Shown piece by piece: positions 24,211 to 37,129 of a stretch of 64,000 nt of DNA. The stretch's first letter is position 1. Every line of letters starts with the position of its first letter. Position numbers and translations under genes: made by a program. The DNA is taken from assembly GCF_040115645.1 (NCBI RefSeq), contig NW_027096072.1, positions 186,001 through 250,000 of the forward strand, given 5' to 3'. Under the pieces are notes generated by a model. It searched no databases. It worked only from the letters and a program-made list of their open reading frames with translations, and was not told the origin of the DNA. This DNA comes from Euwallacea fornicatus. Taxonomy: Eukaryota > Arthropoda > Insecta > Coleoptera > Curculionidae.

Positions 24211-26997
24211 GACGAGCTCTTCATCATGACTCATAAGGCTTCATTATATCTCGGTGAGTTTTCTAGAAAACGAGTAATTTATGTGCTCAAACACACATCT
24301 TTCGTGACTTTTCAAGCTTTGAACCTCCGTAACTTCGGCAAATGAGCTCCAAATACCTTCAAAATTTTACCACAGAATCACCTCGACGAGCTCTTTAACA
24401 CGACTTAGAAGGCTTCATTATATCTAGGTGAGTTTTCTAGAAAACGAGTAATTTATGTGCTCAAGCACACATCTTTCGTGACTTTTCAAGATTTGAACCT
24501 CCGTAACTTCGGCAAATGAGCTGCAACTAACTTCAAAATTTGACCACAGAATCATCTCATCGAGCTCTTTAACACGACTAAGAAGGCTTCATTATATCTA
24601 GGTGAGTTTTCTAGAAAACGAGTAATTTATGTGCTCAAACACACATCTTTCGTGACTTTTCAAGCTTTGAACCTCCGTAACTTCGGCAAATGAGCTCCAA
24701 ATACCTTCAAAATTTTACCACAGAATCACCTCGACGAGCTCTTTAACACGACTAAGAAGGCTTCATTGTATCTTGGTGAATTTTTGTAGAAAACGAGTAA
24801 TTTATGGGCTCAAACACACATCTTTCGTGACTTTTCAAGCTTTGAACCTCCGTAACTTCGGCAAATGAGCTCCAAATACCTTCAAAATTTTACCACAGAA
24901 TCAACTCGACGAGCTCTTTAACACGACTAAGAAGGCTTCATTATATCTAGGTGAGTTTTCTAGAAAACGAGTAATTTATGTGCTCAAGCACACATCTTTC
25001 GTGACTTTTCAAGTTTTGAACGTCCGTAACTTCGGCGAATGTGCTGCAAATTGCTTAAAAAATTGATCATAGAATCATCTCGTTGAGCTCTTCATCATGA
25101 CTCATAAGGCTTCATTATATCTCGGTGAGTTTTCTAGAAAACGAGTAATTTATGTGCTCAAACACACATCTTTCGTGACTTTTCAAGCTTTGAACCTCCG
25201 TAACTTCGGCAAATGAGCTCCAAATACCTTCAAAATTTTACCACAGAATCACCTCGACGAGCTCTTTAACACGACTTAGAAGGCTTCATTATATCTAGGT
25301 GAGTTTTCTAGAAAACGAGTAATTTATGTGCTCAAGCACATATCTTTCGTGACTTTTCAAGCTTTGAACCTCCGTAACTTCGGCAAATGAGCTCCAAATA
25401 CCTTCAAAATTTTACCACAGAATCAACTCGACGAGCTCTTCATCATGACTCATAAGGCTTCATTATATCTCGGTGAGTTTTCTAGAAAACGAGTAATTTA
25501 TGTGCTCAAACACACATCTTTCGTGACTTTTCAAGCTTTGAACCTCCGTAACTTCGGCAAATGAGCTCCAAATACCTTCAAAATTTTACCACAGAATCAC
25601 CTCGACGAGCTCTTTAACACGACTTAGAAGGCTTCATTATATCTAGGTGAGTTTTCTAGAAAACGAGTAATTTATGTGCTCAAGCACACATCTTTCGTGA
25701 CTTTTCAAGATTTGAACCTCCGTAACTTCGGCAAATGAGCTGCAACTAACTTCAAAATTTGACCACAGAATCATCTCATCGAGCTCTTTAACACGACTAA
25801 GAAGGCTTCATTATATCTAGGTGAGTTTTCTAGAAAACGAGTAATTTATGTGCTCAAACACACATCTTTCGTGACTTTTCAAGCTTTGAACCTCCGTAAC
25901 TTCGGCAAATGAGCTCCAAATACCTTCAAAATTTTACCACAGAATCACCTCGACGAGCTCTTTAACATGACAAATAAGGCTTCATTGTATCTTGGTGAGT
26001 TTTTTAGAAAACTAGTAATTTATGTGCTCAAGCACACATCTTTCGTGACTTTTCAAGTTTTGAACCTCCGTAACTTCGGCAAATGAGCTCCAAATACCTT
26101 CAAAATTTTACCACAGAATCAACTCGACGAGCTCTTTAACACGACTAAGAAGGCTTCATTGTATCTTGGTGAATTTTTGTAGAAAACGAGTAATTTATGG
26201 GCTCAAACACACATCTTTCGTGACTTTTCAAGCTTTGAACCTCCGTAACTTCGGCAAATGAGCTCCAAGTACCTTCAAAATTTTACCACAGAATCAACTC
26301 GACGAGCTCTTTAACACGACTAAGAAGGCTTCATTGTATCTTGGTGAATTTTTGTAGAAAACGAGTAATTTATGGGCTCAAACACACATCTTTCGTGACT
26401 TTTCAAGCTTTGAACCTCCGTAACTTCGGCAAATGAGCTCCAAATACCTTCAAAATTTTACCACAGAATCAACTCGACGAGCTCTTTAACACGACTAAGA
26501 AGGCTTCATTATATCTAGGTGAGTTTTCTAGAAAACGAGTAATTTATGTGCTCAAGCACACATCTTTCGTGACTTTTCAAGTTTTGAACGTCCGTAACTT
26601 CGGCGAATGTGCTTCAAATTGCTTAAAAAATTGATCATAGAATCATCTCGTTGAGCTCTTCATCATGACTCATAAGGCTTCATTATATCTCGGTGAGTTT
26701 TCTAGAAAACGAGTAATTTATGTGCTCAAACACACATCTTTCGTGACTTTTCAAGCTTTGAACCTCCGTAACTTCGGCAAATGAGCTCCAAATACCTTCA
26801 AAATTTTACCACAGAATCACCTCGACGAGCTCTTTAACACGACTAAGAAGGCTTCATTATATCTAGGTGAGTTTTCTAGAAAACGTGTAATTTATGTGCT
26901 CAAGCACACATCTTTCGTGACTTTTCAAGCTTTGAACCTCCGTAACTTCGGCAAATGAGCTCCAAATACCTTCAAAATTTTACCACAGAATCAACTC
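22540..26997 (+). repeat. 16-monomer duplication, offset 2787 bp
   Basis: About 22540-24210 is repeated at about 25327-26997. The offset is fixed by CATCTCATCGAG (22991, 25778), AAGTACC (23482, 26269) and GATCATAG (23846, 26633), all 2787 apart (16 x 174 + 3). A shorter copy of part of it lies between, 1568 and 1219 bp from its neighbours (24559; 25065). Edges are approximate. Confidence 0.8.
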
Positions 26998-27399
26998 GAC
27001 GAGCTCTTTAACACGACTAAGAAGGCTTCATTGTATCTTGGTGAATTTTTGTAGAAAACGAGTAATTTATGGGCTCAAACACACATCTTTCGTGACTTTT
27101 CAAGCTTTGAACCTCCGTAACTTCGGCAAATGAGCTCCAAGTACCTTCAAAATTTTACCACAGAATCAACTCGACGAGCTCTTTAACACGACTAAGAAGG
27201 CTTCATTGTATCTTGGTGAATTTTTGTAGAAAACGAGTAATTTATGGGCTCAAACACACATCTTTCGTGACTTTTCAAGCTTTGAACCTCCGTAACTTCG
27301 GCAAATGAGCTCCAAATACCTTCACAATTTTACCACAGAATCACCTCGACGATCTCTTTAACATGACATATAAGGCTTCATTGTATCTTGGTGAATTTT

Positions 27400-29735
27400 T
27401 GTAGAAAACGAGTAATTTATGGGCTCAAACACACATCTTTCGTGACTTTTCAAGCTTTGAACCTCCGTAACTTCGGCAAATGAGCTCCAAGTACCTTCAA
27501 AATTTTACCACAGAATCAACTCGACGAGCTCTTTAACACGACTAAGAAGGCTTCATTGTATCTTGGTGAATTTTTGTAGAAAACGAGTAATTTATGGGCT
27601 CAAACACACATCTTTCGTGACTTTTCAAGCTTTGAACCTCCGTAACTTCGGCAAATGAGCTCCAAATACCTTCAAAATTTTACCACAGAATCAACTCGAC
27701 GAGCTCTTTAACACGACTAAGAAGGCTTCATTATATCTAGGTGAGTTTTCTAGAAAACGAGTAATTTATGTGCTCAAGCACACATCTTTCGTGACTTTTC
27801 AAGTTTTGAACGTCCGTAACTTCGGCGAATGTGCTTCAAATTGCTTAAAAAATTGATCATAGAATCATCTCGTTGAGCTCTTCATCATGACTCATAAGGC
27901 TTCATTATATCTCGGTGAGTTTTCTAGAAAACGAGTAATTTATGTGCTCAAACACACATCTTTCGTGACTTTTCAAGCTTTGAACATCCGTAACTTCGGC
28001 AAATGAGCTCCAAATACCTTCAAAATTTTACCACAGAATCACCTCGACGAGCTCTTTAACACGACTAAGAAGGCTTCATTATATCTAGGTGAGTTTTCTA
28101 GAAAACGTGTAATTTATGTGCTCAAGCACACATCTTTCGTGACTTTTCAAGCTTTGAACCTCCGTAACTTCGGCAAATGAGCTCCAAATACCTTCAAAAT
28201 TTTACCACAGAATCAACTCGACGAGCTCTTTAACACGACTAAGAAGGCTTCATTGTATCTTGGTGAATTTTTGTAGAAAACGAGTAATTTATGGGCTCAA
28301 ACACACATCTTTCGTGACTTTTCAAGCTTTGAACCTCCTTAACTTCGGCAAATGAGCTCCAAATACCTTCAAAATTTTACCACAGAATCACCTCGACGAG
28401 CTCTTTAACACGACTTAGAAGGCTTCATTATATCTAGGTGAGTTTTCTAGAAAACGAGTAATTTATGTGCTCAAACACACATCTTTCGTGACTTTTCAAG
28501 CTTTGAACCTCCGTAACTTCGGCAAATGAGCTCCAAATACCTTCAAAATTTTACCACAGAATCACCTCGACGAGCTCTTTAACATGACAAATAAGGCTTC
28601 ATTGTATCTTGGTGAGTTTTTTAGAAAACTAGTAATTTATGTGCTCAAGCACACATCTTTCGTGACTTTTCAAGTTTTGAACCTCCGTAACTTCGGCAAA
28701 TGAGCTCCAAATACCTTCAAAATTTTACCACAGAATCAACTCGACGAGCTCTTTAACACGACTAAGAAGGCTTCATTGTATCTTGGTGAATTTTTGTAGA
28801 AAACGAGTAATTTATGGGCTCAAACACACATCTTTCGTGACTTTTCAAGCTTTGAACCTCCGTAACTTCGGCAAATGAGCTCCAAGTACCTTCAAAATTT
28901 TACCACAGAATCAACTCGACGAGCTCTTTAACACGACTAAGAAGGCTTCATTGTATCTTGGTGAATTTTTGTAGAAAACGAGTAATTTATGGGCTCAAAC
29001 ACACATCTTTCGTGACTTTTCAAGCTTTGAACCTCCGTAACTTCGGCAAATGAGCTCCAAATACCTTCAAAATTTTACCACAGAATCAACTCGACGAGCT
29101 CTTTAACACGACTAAGAAGGCTTCATTATATCTAGGTGAGTTTTCTAGAAAACGAGTAATTTATGTGCTCAAGCACACATCTTTCGTGACTTTTCAAGTT
29201 TTGAACGTCCGTAACTTCGGCGAATGTGCTTCAAATTGCTTAAAAAATTGATCATAGAATCATCTCGTTGAGCTCTTCATCATGACTCATAAGGCTTCAT
29301 TATATCTCGGTGAGTTTTCTAGAAAACGAGTAATTTATGTGCTCAAACACACATCTTTCGTGACTTTTCAAGCTTTGAACATCCGTAACTTCGGCAAATG
29401 AGCTCCAAATACCTTCAAAATTTTACCACAGAATCACCTCGACGAGCTCTTTAACACGACTAAGAAGGCTTCATTATATCTAGGTGAGTTTTCTAGAAAA
29501 CGTGTAATTTATGTGCTCAAGCACACATCTTTCGTGACTTTTCAAGCTTTGAACCTCCGTAACTTCGGCAAATGAGCTCCAAATACCTTCAAAATTTTAC
29601 CACAGAATCAACTCGACGAGCTCTTTAACACGACTAAGAAGGCTTCATTGTATCTTGGTGAATTTTTGTAGAAAACGAGTAATTTATGGGCTCAAACACA
29701 CATCTTTCGTGACTTTTCAAGCTTTGAACCTCCGT
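27400..29735 (+). repeat. 8-monomer D-rich duplication, offset 1395 bp
   Basis: About 27400-28340 is repeated at about 28795-29735 (8 x 174 + 3). GATCATAG at 27855 and 29250, GAACATCCG near 27.98 and 29.38 kb, and AAGTACC at 27491 and 28886 agree. AAAACGTGTAATT recurs at 26884, 28106 and 29501. Single-copy oddities nearby are GACGATCTC with ACATGACATATAAGG near 27.35 kb, CTCCTTAAC near 28.34 kb and ACACATGTTTCG near 29.88 kb. Confidence 0.78.
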
Positions 29736-31604
29736 AACTTCGGCAAATGAGCTCCAAGTACCTTCAAAATTTTACCACAGAATCAACTCGACGAGCTCTT
29801 TAACACGACTAAGAAGGCTTCATTGTATCTTGGTGAATTTTTGTAGAAAACGAGTAATTTATGGGCTCAAACACACATGTTTCGTGACTTTTCAAGCTTT
29901 GAACCTCCGTAACTTCGGCAAATGAGCTCCAAATACCTTCAAAATTTTACCACAGAATCAACTCGACGAGCTCTTTAACACGACTAAGAAGGCTTCATTG
30001 TATCTAGGTGAGTTTTCTAGAAAACGAGTAATTTATGTGCTCAAGCACACATCTTTCGTGACTTTTCAAGTTTTGAACCTCCGTAACTTCGGCAAATGAG
30101 CTCCAAATACCTTCAAAATTTTACCACAGAATCACCTCGACGAGCTCTTTAACATGACAAATAAGGCTTCATTGTATCTTGGTGAGTTTTTTAGAAAACT
30201 AGTAATTTATGTGCTCAAGCACACATCTTTCGTGACTTTTCAAGCTTTGAACCTCCGTAACTTCGGCAAATGAGCTCCAAATACCTTCAAAATTTTACCA
30301 CAGAATCACCTCGACGAGCTCTTTAACATGACAAATAAGGCTTCATTGTATCTTGGTGAGTTTTTTAGAAAACTAGTAATTTATGTGCTCAAGCACACAT
30401 CTTTCGTGACTTTTCAAGCTTTGAACCTCCGTAACTTCGGCAAATGAGCTCGAAATACCTTCAAAATTTTACCACAGAATCATCTCAACGAGCTCTTTAA
30501 CACGACTAAGAAGGCTTCATTATATCTAGGTGAGTTTTCTAGAAAACAAGTAATTTATGTGCTCAAGCACACATCTTTCGTGACTTTTCAAGTTTTGAAC
30601 CTCCGTAACTTCGGCAAATGAGCTCCAAATACCTTCAAAATTTTACCACAGAATCACCTCGACGAGCTCTTTAACACGACTAAGAAGGCTTCATTATATC
30701 TAGGTGAGTTTTCTCGAAAACGAGTAATTTATGTGCTCAAGCACACATCTTTCGTGACTTTTCAAGATTTGAACCTCCGTAACTTCGGCAAATGAGCTGC
30801 AATTAACTTCAAAATTTGACCACAGAATCATCTCATCGAGCTCTTTAACACGACTAAGAAGGCTTCATTATATCTAGGTGAGTTTTCTAGAAAACGAGTA
30901 ATTTATGTGCTCAAACACACATCTTTCGTGACTTTTCAAGCTTTGAACCTCCGTAACTTCGGCAAATGAGCTCCAAATACCTTCAAAATTTTACCACAGA
31001 ATCACCTCGACGAGCTCTTTAACACGACTTAGAAGGCTTCATTATATCTAGGTGAGTTTTCTAGAAAACGAGTAATTTGTGTGCTCAAACACACATCTTT
31101 CGTGACTTTTCAAGCTTTGAACCTCCGTAACTTCGGCAAATGTGCTTCAAATTGCTTAAAAAATTGATCGTAGAATCATCTCGTTTAGCTCTTCCACATG
31201 ACTCATAAGGTTTCATTATAGCTCGGTGAGTTTTCTAGAAAACGAGTAATTTATGTGCTCAAACACACATCTTTCGTGACTTTTCAAGCTTTGAACCTCC
31301 GTAACTTCGGCAAATGAGCTCCAAATACCTTCAAAATTTTACCACAGAATCACCTCGACGAGCTCTTTAACACGACTTAGAAGGCTTCATTATATCTAGG
31401 TGAGTTTTCTAGAAAACGAGTAATTTATGTGCTCAAACACACATCTTTCGTGACTTTTCAAGCTTTGAACCTCCGTAACTTCGGCAAATGAGCTCCAAAT
31501 ACCTTCAAAATTTTACCACAGAATCAACTCGACGAGCTCTTTAACACGACTAAGAAGGCTTCATTGTATCTTGGTGAGTTTTCTAGAAAACGAGTAATTT
31601 ATGG

Positions 31605-34600
31605 GCTCAAACACACATCTTTCGTGACTTTTCAAGCTTTGAACCTCCGTAACTTCGGCAAATGAGCTCCAAATACCTTCAAAATTTTACCACAGAATCA
31701 CCTCGACGAGCTCTTTAACACGACTAAGAAGGCTTCATTATATCTAGGTGAGTTTTCTAGAAAACGTGTAATTTATGTGCTCAAGCACACATCTTTCGTG
31801 ACTTTTCAAGCTTTGAACCTCCGTAACTTCGGCAAATGAGCTCCAAATACCTTCAAAATTTTACCACAGAATCAACTCGACGAGCTCTTTAACACGACTA
31901 AGAAGGCTTCATTGTATCTTGGTGAATTTTTGTAGAAAACGAGTAATTTATGGGCTCAAACACACATCTTTCGTGACTTTTCAAGCTTTGAACCTCCGTA
32001 ACTTCGGCAAATGAGCTCCAAATACCTTCAAAATTTTACCACAGAATCAACTCGACAAGCTCTTTAACACGACTAAGAAGGCTTCATTGTATCTAGGTGA
32101 GTTTTCTAGAAAACGAGTAATTTATGTGCTCAAGCACACATCTTTCGTGACTTTTCAAGCTTTGAACCTCCGTAACTTCGGCAAATGAGCTCCAAATACC
32201 TTCAAAATTTTACCACAGAATCAACTCGACGAGCTCTTTAACACGACTAAGAAGGCTTCATTGTATCTTGGTGAATTTTTGTAGAAAACGAGTAATTTAT
32301 GGGCTCAAACACACATCTTTCGTGACTTTTCAAGCTTTGAACCTCCGTAACTTCGGCAAATGAGCTCCAAATACCTTCAAAATTTTACCACAGAATCACC
32401 TCGACGAGCTCTTTAACATGACAAATAAGGCTTCATTGTATCTTGGTGAGTTTTTTAGAAAACTAGTAATTTATGTGCTCAAGCACACATCTTTCGTGAC
32501 TTTTCAAGCTTTGAACCTCCGTAACTTCGGCAAATGAGCTCCAAATACCTTCAAAATTTTACCACAGAATCAACTCGACGAGCTCTTTAACACGACTAAG
32601 AAGGCTTCATTGTATCTTGGTGAATTTTTGTAGAAAACGAGTAATTTATGGGCTCAAACACACATCTTTCGTGACTTTTCAAGCTTTGAACATCCGTAAC
32701 TTCGGCAAATGAGCTCGAAATACCTTCAAAATTTTACCACAGAATCATCTCAACGAGCTCTTTAACACGACTAAGAAGGCTTCATTATATCTAGGTGAGT
32801 TTTCTTGAAAACAAGTAATTTATGTGCTCAAGCACACATCTTTCGTGACTTTTCAAGTTTTGAACCTCCGTAACTTCGGCAAATGAGCTCCAAATACCTT
32901 CAAAATTTTACCACAGAATCACCTCGACGAGCTCTTTAACATGACAAATAAGGCTTCATTGTATCTTGGTGAGTTTTTTAGAAAACTAGTAATTTATGTG
33001 CTCAAGCACACATCTTTCGTGACTTTTCAAGTTTTGAACGTCCGTAACTTCGGCGAATGTGCTTCAAATTGCTTAAAAAATTGATCATAGAATCATCTCG
33101 TTTAGCTCTTTAACACGACTAAGAAGGCTTCATTATATCTAGGTGAGTTTTCTAGAAAACGAGTAATTTATGTGCTCAAGCACACATCTTTCGTGCCTTT
33201 TCAAGTTTTGAACGTCCGTAACTTCGGCAAATGAGCTCCAAATACCTTCAAAATTTTACCACAGAATCACCTCGACGAGCTCTTTAACATGACAAATAAA
33301 GCTTCATTGTATCTTGGTGAGTTTTTTCGAAAACTAGTAATTTATGTGCTCAAGCACACATCTTTCGTGACTTTTCAAGTTTTGAACCTCCGTAACTTCG
33401 GCAAATGAGCTGCAACTACCTTCAAAATTTGACCACAGAATCATCTCAACGAGCTCTTTAACACGACTAAGAAGGCTTCATTATATCTAGGTGAGTTTTC
33501 TAGAAAACAAGTAATTTATGTGCTCAAGCACACATCTTTCGTGACTTTTCAAGTTTTGAACCTCCGTAACTTCGGCAAATGAGCTCCAAATACCTTCAAA
33601 ATTTTACCACAGAATCACCTCGACGAGCTCTTTAACATGACAAATAAGGCTTCATTGTATCTTGGTGAGTTTTTTAGAAAACTAGTAATTTATGTGCTCA
33701 AGCACACATCTTTCGTGACTTTTCAAGTTTTGAACGTCCGTAACTTCGGCGAATGTGCTTCAAATTGCTTAAAAAATTGATCATAGAATCATCTCGTTTA
33801 GCTCTTTAACACGACTAAGAAGGCTTCATTATATCTAGGTGAGTTTTCTAGAAAACAAGTAATTTATGTGCTCAAGCACACATCTTTCGTGACTTTTCAA
33901 GTTTTGAACCTCCGTAACTTCGGCAAATGAGCTGCAACTAACTTCAAAATTTGACCACAGAATCATCTCAACGAGCTCTTTAACACGACTAAGAAGGCTT
34001 CATTATATCTAGGTGAGTTTTCTAGAAAACGAGTAATTTATGTGCTCAAGCACACATCTTTCGTGACTTTTCAAGTTTTGAACGTCCGTAACTTCGGCGA
34101 ATGTGCTTCAAATTGCTTAAAAAATTGATCATAGAATCATCTCGTTTAGCTCTTTAACACGACTAAGAAGGCTTCATTATATCTAGGTGAGTTTTCTAGA
34201 AAACAAGTAATTTATGTGCTCAAGCACACATCTTTCGTGACTTTTCAAGCTTTGAACCTCCGTAACTTCGGCAAATGAGTTCCAAATACCTTCAAAATTT
34301 TACCACAGAATCACCTCGACGAGCTCTTTAACACGACTAAGAAGGCTTCATTATATCTAGGTGAGTTTTCTAGAAAACGTGTAATTTATGTGCTCAAGCA
34401 CACATCTTTCGTGACTTTTCAAGCTTTGAACCTCCGTAACTTCGGCAAATGAGCTCCAAATACCTTCAAAATTTTACCACAGAATCAACTCGACGAGCTC
34501 TTTAACACGACTAAGAAGGCTTCATTGTATCTTGGTGAATTTTTGTAGAAAACGAGTAATTTATGGGCTCAAACACACATCTTTCGTGACTTTTCAAGCT

Positions 34601-35998
34601 TTGAACCTCCGTAACTTCGGCAAATGAGCTCCAAATACCTTCAAAATTTTACCACAGAATCAACTCGACAAGCTCTTTAACACGACTAAGAAGGCTTCAT
34701 TGTATCTAGGTGAGTTTTCTAGAAAACGAGTAATTTATGTGCTCAAGCACACATCTTTCGTGACTTTTCAAGCTTTGAACCTCCGTAACTTCGGCAAATG
34801 AGCTCCAAATACCTTCAAAATTTTACCACAGAATCAACTCGACGAGCTCTTTAACACGACTAAGAAGGCTTCATTGTATCTTGGTGAATTTTTGTAGAAA
34901 ACGAGTAATTTATGGGCTCAAACACACATCTTTCGTGACTTTTCAAGCTTTGAACCTCCGTAACTTCGGCAAATGAGCTCCAAATACCTTCAAAATTTTA
35001 CCACAGAATCACCTCGACGAGCTCTTTAACATGACAAATAAGGCTTCATTGTATCTTGGTGAGTTTTTTAGAAAACTAGTAATTTATGTGCTCAAGCACA
35101 CATCTTTCGTGACTTTTCAAGCTTTGAACCTCCGTAACTTCGGCAAATGAGCTCCAAATACCTTCAAAATTTTACCACAGAATCAACTCGACGAGCTCTT
35201 TAACACGACTAAGAAGGCTTCATTGTATCTTGGTGAATTTTTGTAGAAAACGAGTAATTTATGGGCTCAAACACACATCTTTCGTGACTTTTCAAGCTTT
35301 GAACATCCGTAACTTCGGCAAATGAGCTCGAAATACCTTCAAAATTTTACCACAGAATCATCTCAACGAGCTCTTTAACACGACTAAGAAGGCTTCATTA
35401 TATCTAGGTGAGTTTTCTAGAAAACAAGTAATTTATGTGCTCAAGCACACATCTTTCGTGACTTTTCAAGTTTTGAACCTCCGTAACTTCGGCAAATGAG
35501 CTCCAAATACCTTCAAAATTTTACCACAGAATCACCTCGACGAGCTCTTTAACATGACAAATAAGGCTTCATTGTATCTTGGTGAGTTTTTTAGAAAACT
35601 AGTAATTTATGTGCTCAAGCACACATCTTTCGTGACTTTTCAAGTTTTGAACGTCCGTAACTTCGGCGAATGTGCTTCAAATTGCTTAAAAAATTGATCA
35701 TAGAATCATCTCGTTTAGCTCTTTAACACGACTAAGAAGGCTTCATTATATCTAGGTGAGTTTTCTAGAAAACGAGTAATTTATGTGCTCAAGCACACAT
35801 CTTTCGTGCCTTTTCAAGTTTTGAACGTCCGTAACTTCGGCAAATGAGCTCCAAATACCTTCAAAATTTTACCACAGAATCACCTCGACGAGCTCTTTAA
35901 CATGACAAATAAAGCTTCATTGTATCTTGGTGAGTTTTTTAGAAAACTAGTAATTTACGTGCTCAAGCACACATCTTTCGTGACTTTTCAAGTTTTGA
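31605..35998 (+). repeat. 15-monomer duplication, offset 2613 bp
   Basis: About 31605-33385 is repeated at about 34218-35998. The marks AAAACGTG (31765, 34378), CTCGACAAGC (32051, 34664) and TTTCGTGCC (near 33.19 and 35.81 kb) are all 2613 bp apart, which is 15 x 174 + 3 for three D monomers. Differences seen include TTCTTGAAAAC near 32.80 kb against TTCTAGAAAAC near 35.42 kb, and TTTTTTCGAAAAC near 33.33 kb. Confidence 0.82.
33048..33221 (+). repeat. Hybrid monomer, A block joined to B block
   Basis: The first part is family A (GAATGTGCTTC, TTGATCATAG, ATCTCGTTTAGC) and the second part is family B (AGCTCTTTAACACGAC, CTAGGTGAG). The switch falls within the AGCTCTT that both families share. 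The same junction recurs after GATCATAG landmarks at 33083, 33779, 34127, 35696, 36044, 36566 and 36914, and near 38.66 kb. I saw it only in this 33-39 kb stretch. One unequal exchange or conversion, then amplification, is the simplest reading. Confidence 0.85.
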
Positions 35999-37040
35999 AC
36001 GTCCGTAACTTCGGCGAATGTGCTTCAAATTGCTTAAAAAATTGATCATAGAATCATCTCGTTTAGCTCTTTAACACGACTAAGAAGGCTTCATTATATC
36101 TAGGTGAGTTTTCTAGAAAACGAGTAATTTATGTGCTCAAGCACACATCTTTCGTGCCTTTTCAAGTTTTGAACGTCCGTAACTTCGGCAAATGAGCTCC
36201 AAATACCTTCAAAATTTTACCACAGAATCACCTCGACGAGCTCTTTAACATGACAAATAAAGCTTCATTGTATCTTGGTGAGTTTTTTAGAAAACTAGTA
36301 ATTTACGTGCTCAAGCACACATCTTTCGTGACTTTTCAAGTTTTGAACCTCCGTAACTTCGGCAAATGAGCTCCAAATACCTTCAAAATTTTACCACAGA
36401 ATCACCTCGACGAGCTCTTTAACATGACAAATAAGGCTTCATTGTATCTTGGTGAGTTTTTTAGAAAACTAGTAATTTATGTGCTCAAGCACACATCTTT
36501 CGTGACTTTTCAAGTTTTGAACGTCCGTAACTTCGGCGAATGTGCTTCAAATTGCTTAAAAAATTGATCATAGAATCATCTCGTTTAGCTCTTTAACACG
36601 ACTAAGAAGGCTTCATTATATCTAGGTGAGTTTTCTAGAAAACAAGTAATTTATGTGCTCAAGCACACATCTTTCGTGACTTTTCAAGTTTTGAACCTCC
36701 GTAACTTCGGCAAATGAGCTGCAACTAACTTCAAAATTTGACCACAGAATCATCTCAACGAGCTCTTTAACACGACTAAGAAGGCTTCATTATATCTAGG
36801 TGAGTTTTCTAGAAAACGAGTAATTTATGTGCTCAAGCACACATCTTTCGTGACTTTTCAAGTTTTGAACGTCCGTAACTTCGGCGAATGTGCTTCAAAT
36901 TGCTTAAAAAATTGATCATAGAATCATCTCGTTTAGCTCTTTAACACGACTAAGAAGGCTTCATTATATCTAGGTGAGTTTTCTAGAAAACAAGTAATTT
37001 ATGTGCTCAAGCACACATCTTTCGTGACTTTTCAAGTTTT
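33500..37040 (+). repeat. Duplicated hybrid-monomer block, offset 2787 bp
   Basis: The pair of A-to-B hybrids at GATCATAG 33779 and 34127, with an E-type monomer between them, is repeated at 36566 and 36914 with the same spacing. It overlaps the 2613-bp and 348-bp duplications in this stretch, so 31.6-37 kb was built by at least three different exchange events. Edges are approximate. Confidence 0.7.
35696..36345 (+). repeat. Tandem dimer repeat, offset 348 bp
   Basis: The dimer of an A-to-B hybrid plus a C monomer starting at GATCATAG 35696 repeats at 36044. Three rare marks are doubled: TTTCGTGCC (35806, 36154), GACAAATAAAGC and AATTTACGTGC (35953, 36301). TTTACGTGC was seen nowhere else. 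The second copy diverges at about 36345. Confidence 0.82.
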
Positions 37041-37129
37041 GAACCTCCGTAACTTCGGCAAATGAGCTCCAAATACCTTCAAAATTTTACCACAGAATCA
37101 CCTCGACGAGCTCTTTAACACGACTAAGA

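Noticed and set aside
33291..33300. Polyadenylation signal AATAAA in ACAAATAAAGC
   Set aside because: It is a single-base variant of the common ACAAATAAGGC carried by a few duplicated C monomers, with no transcription unit around it.
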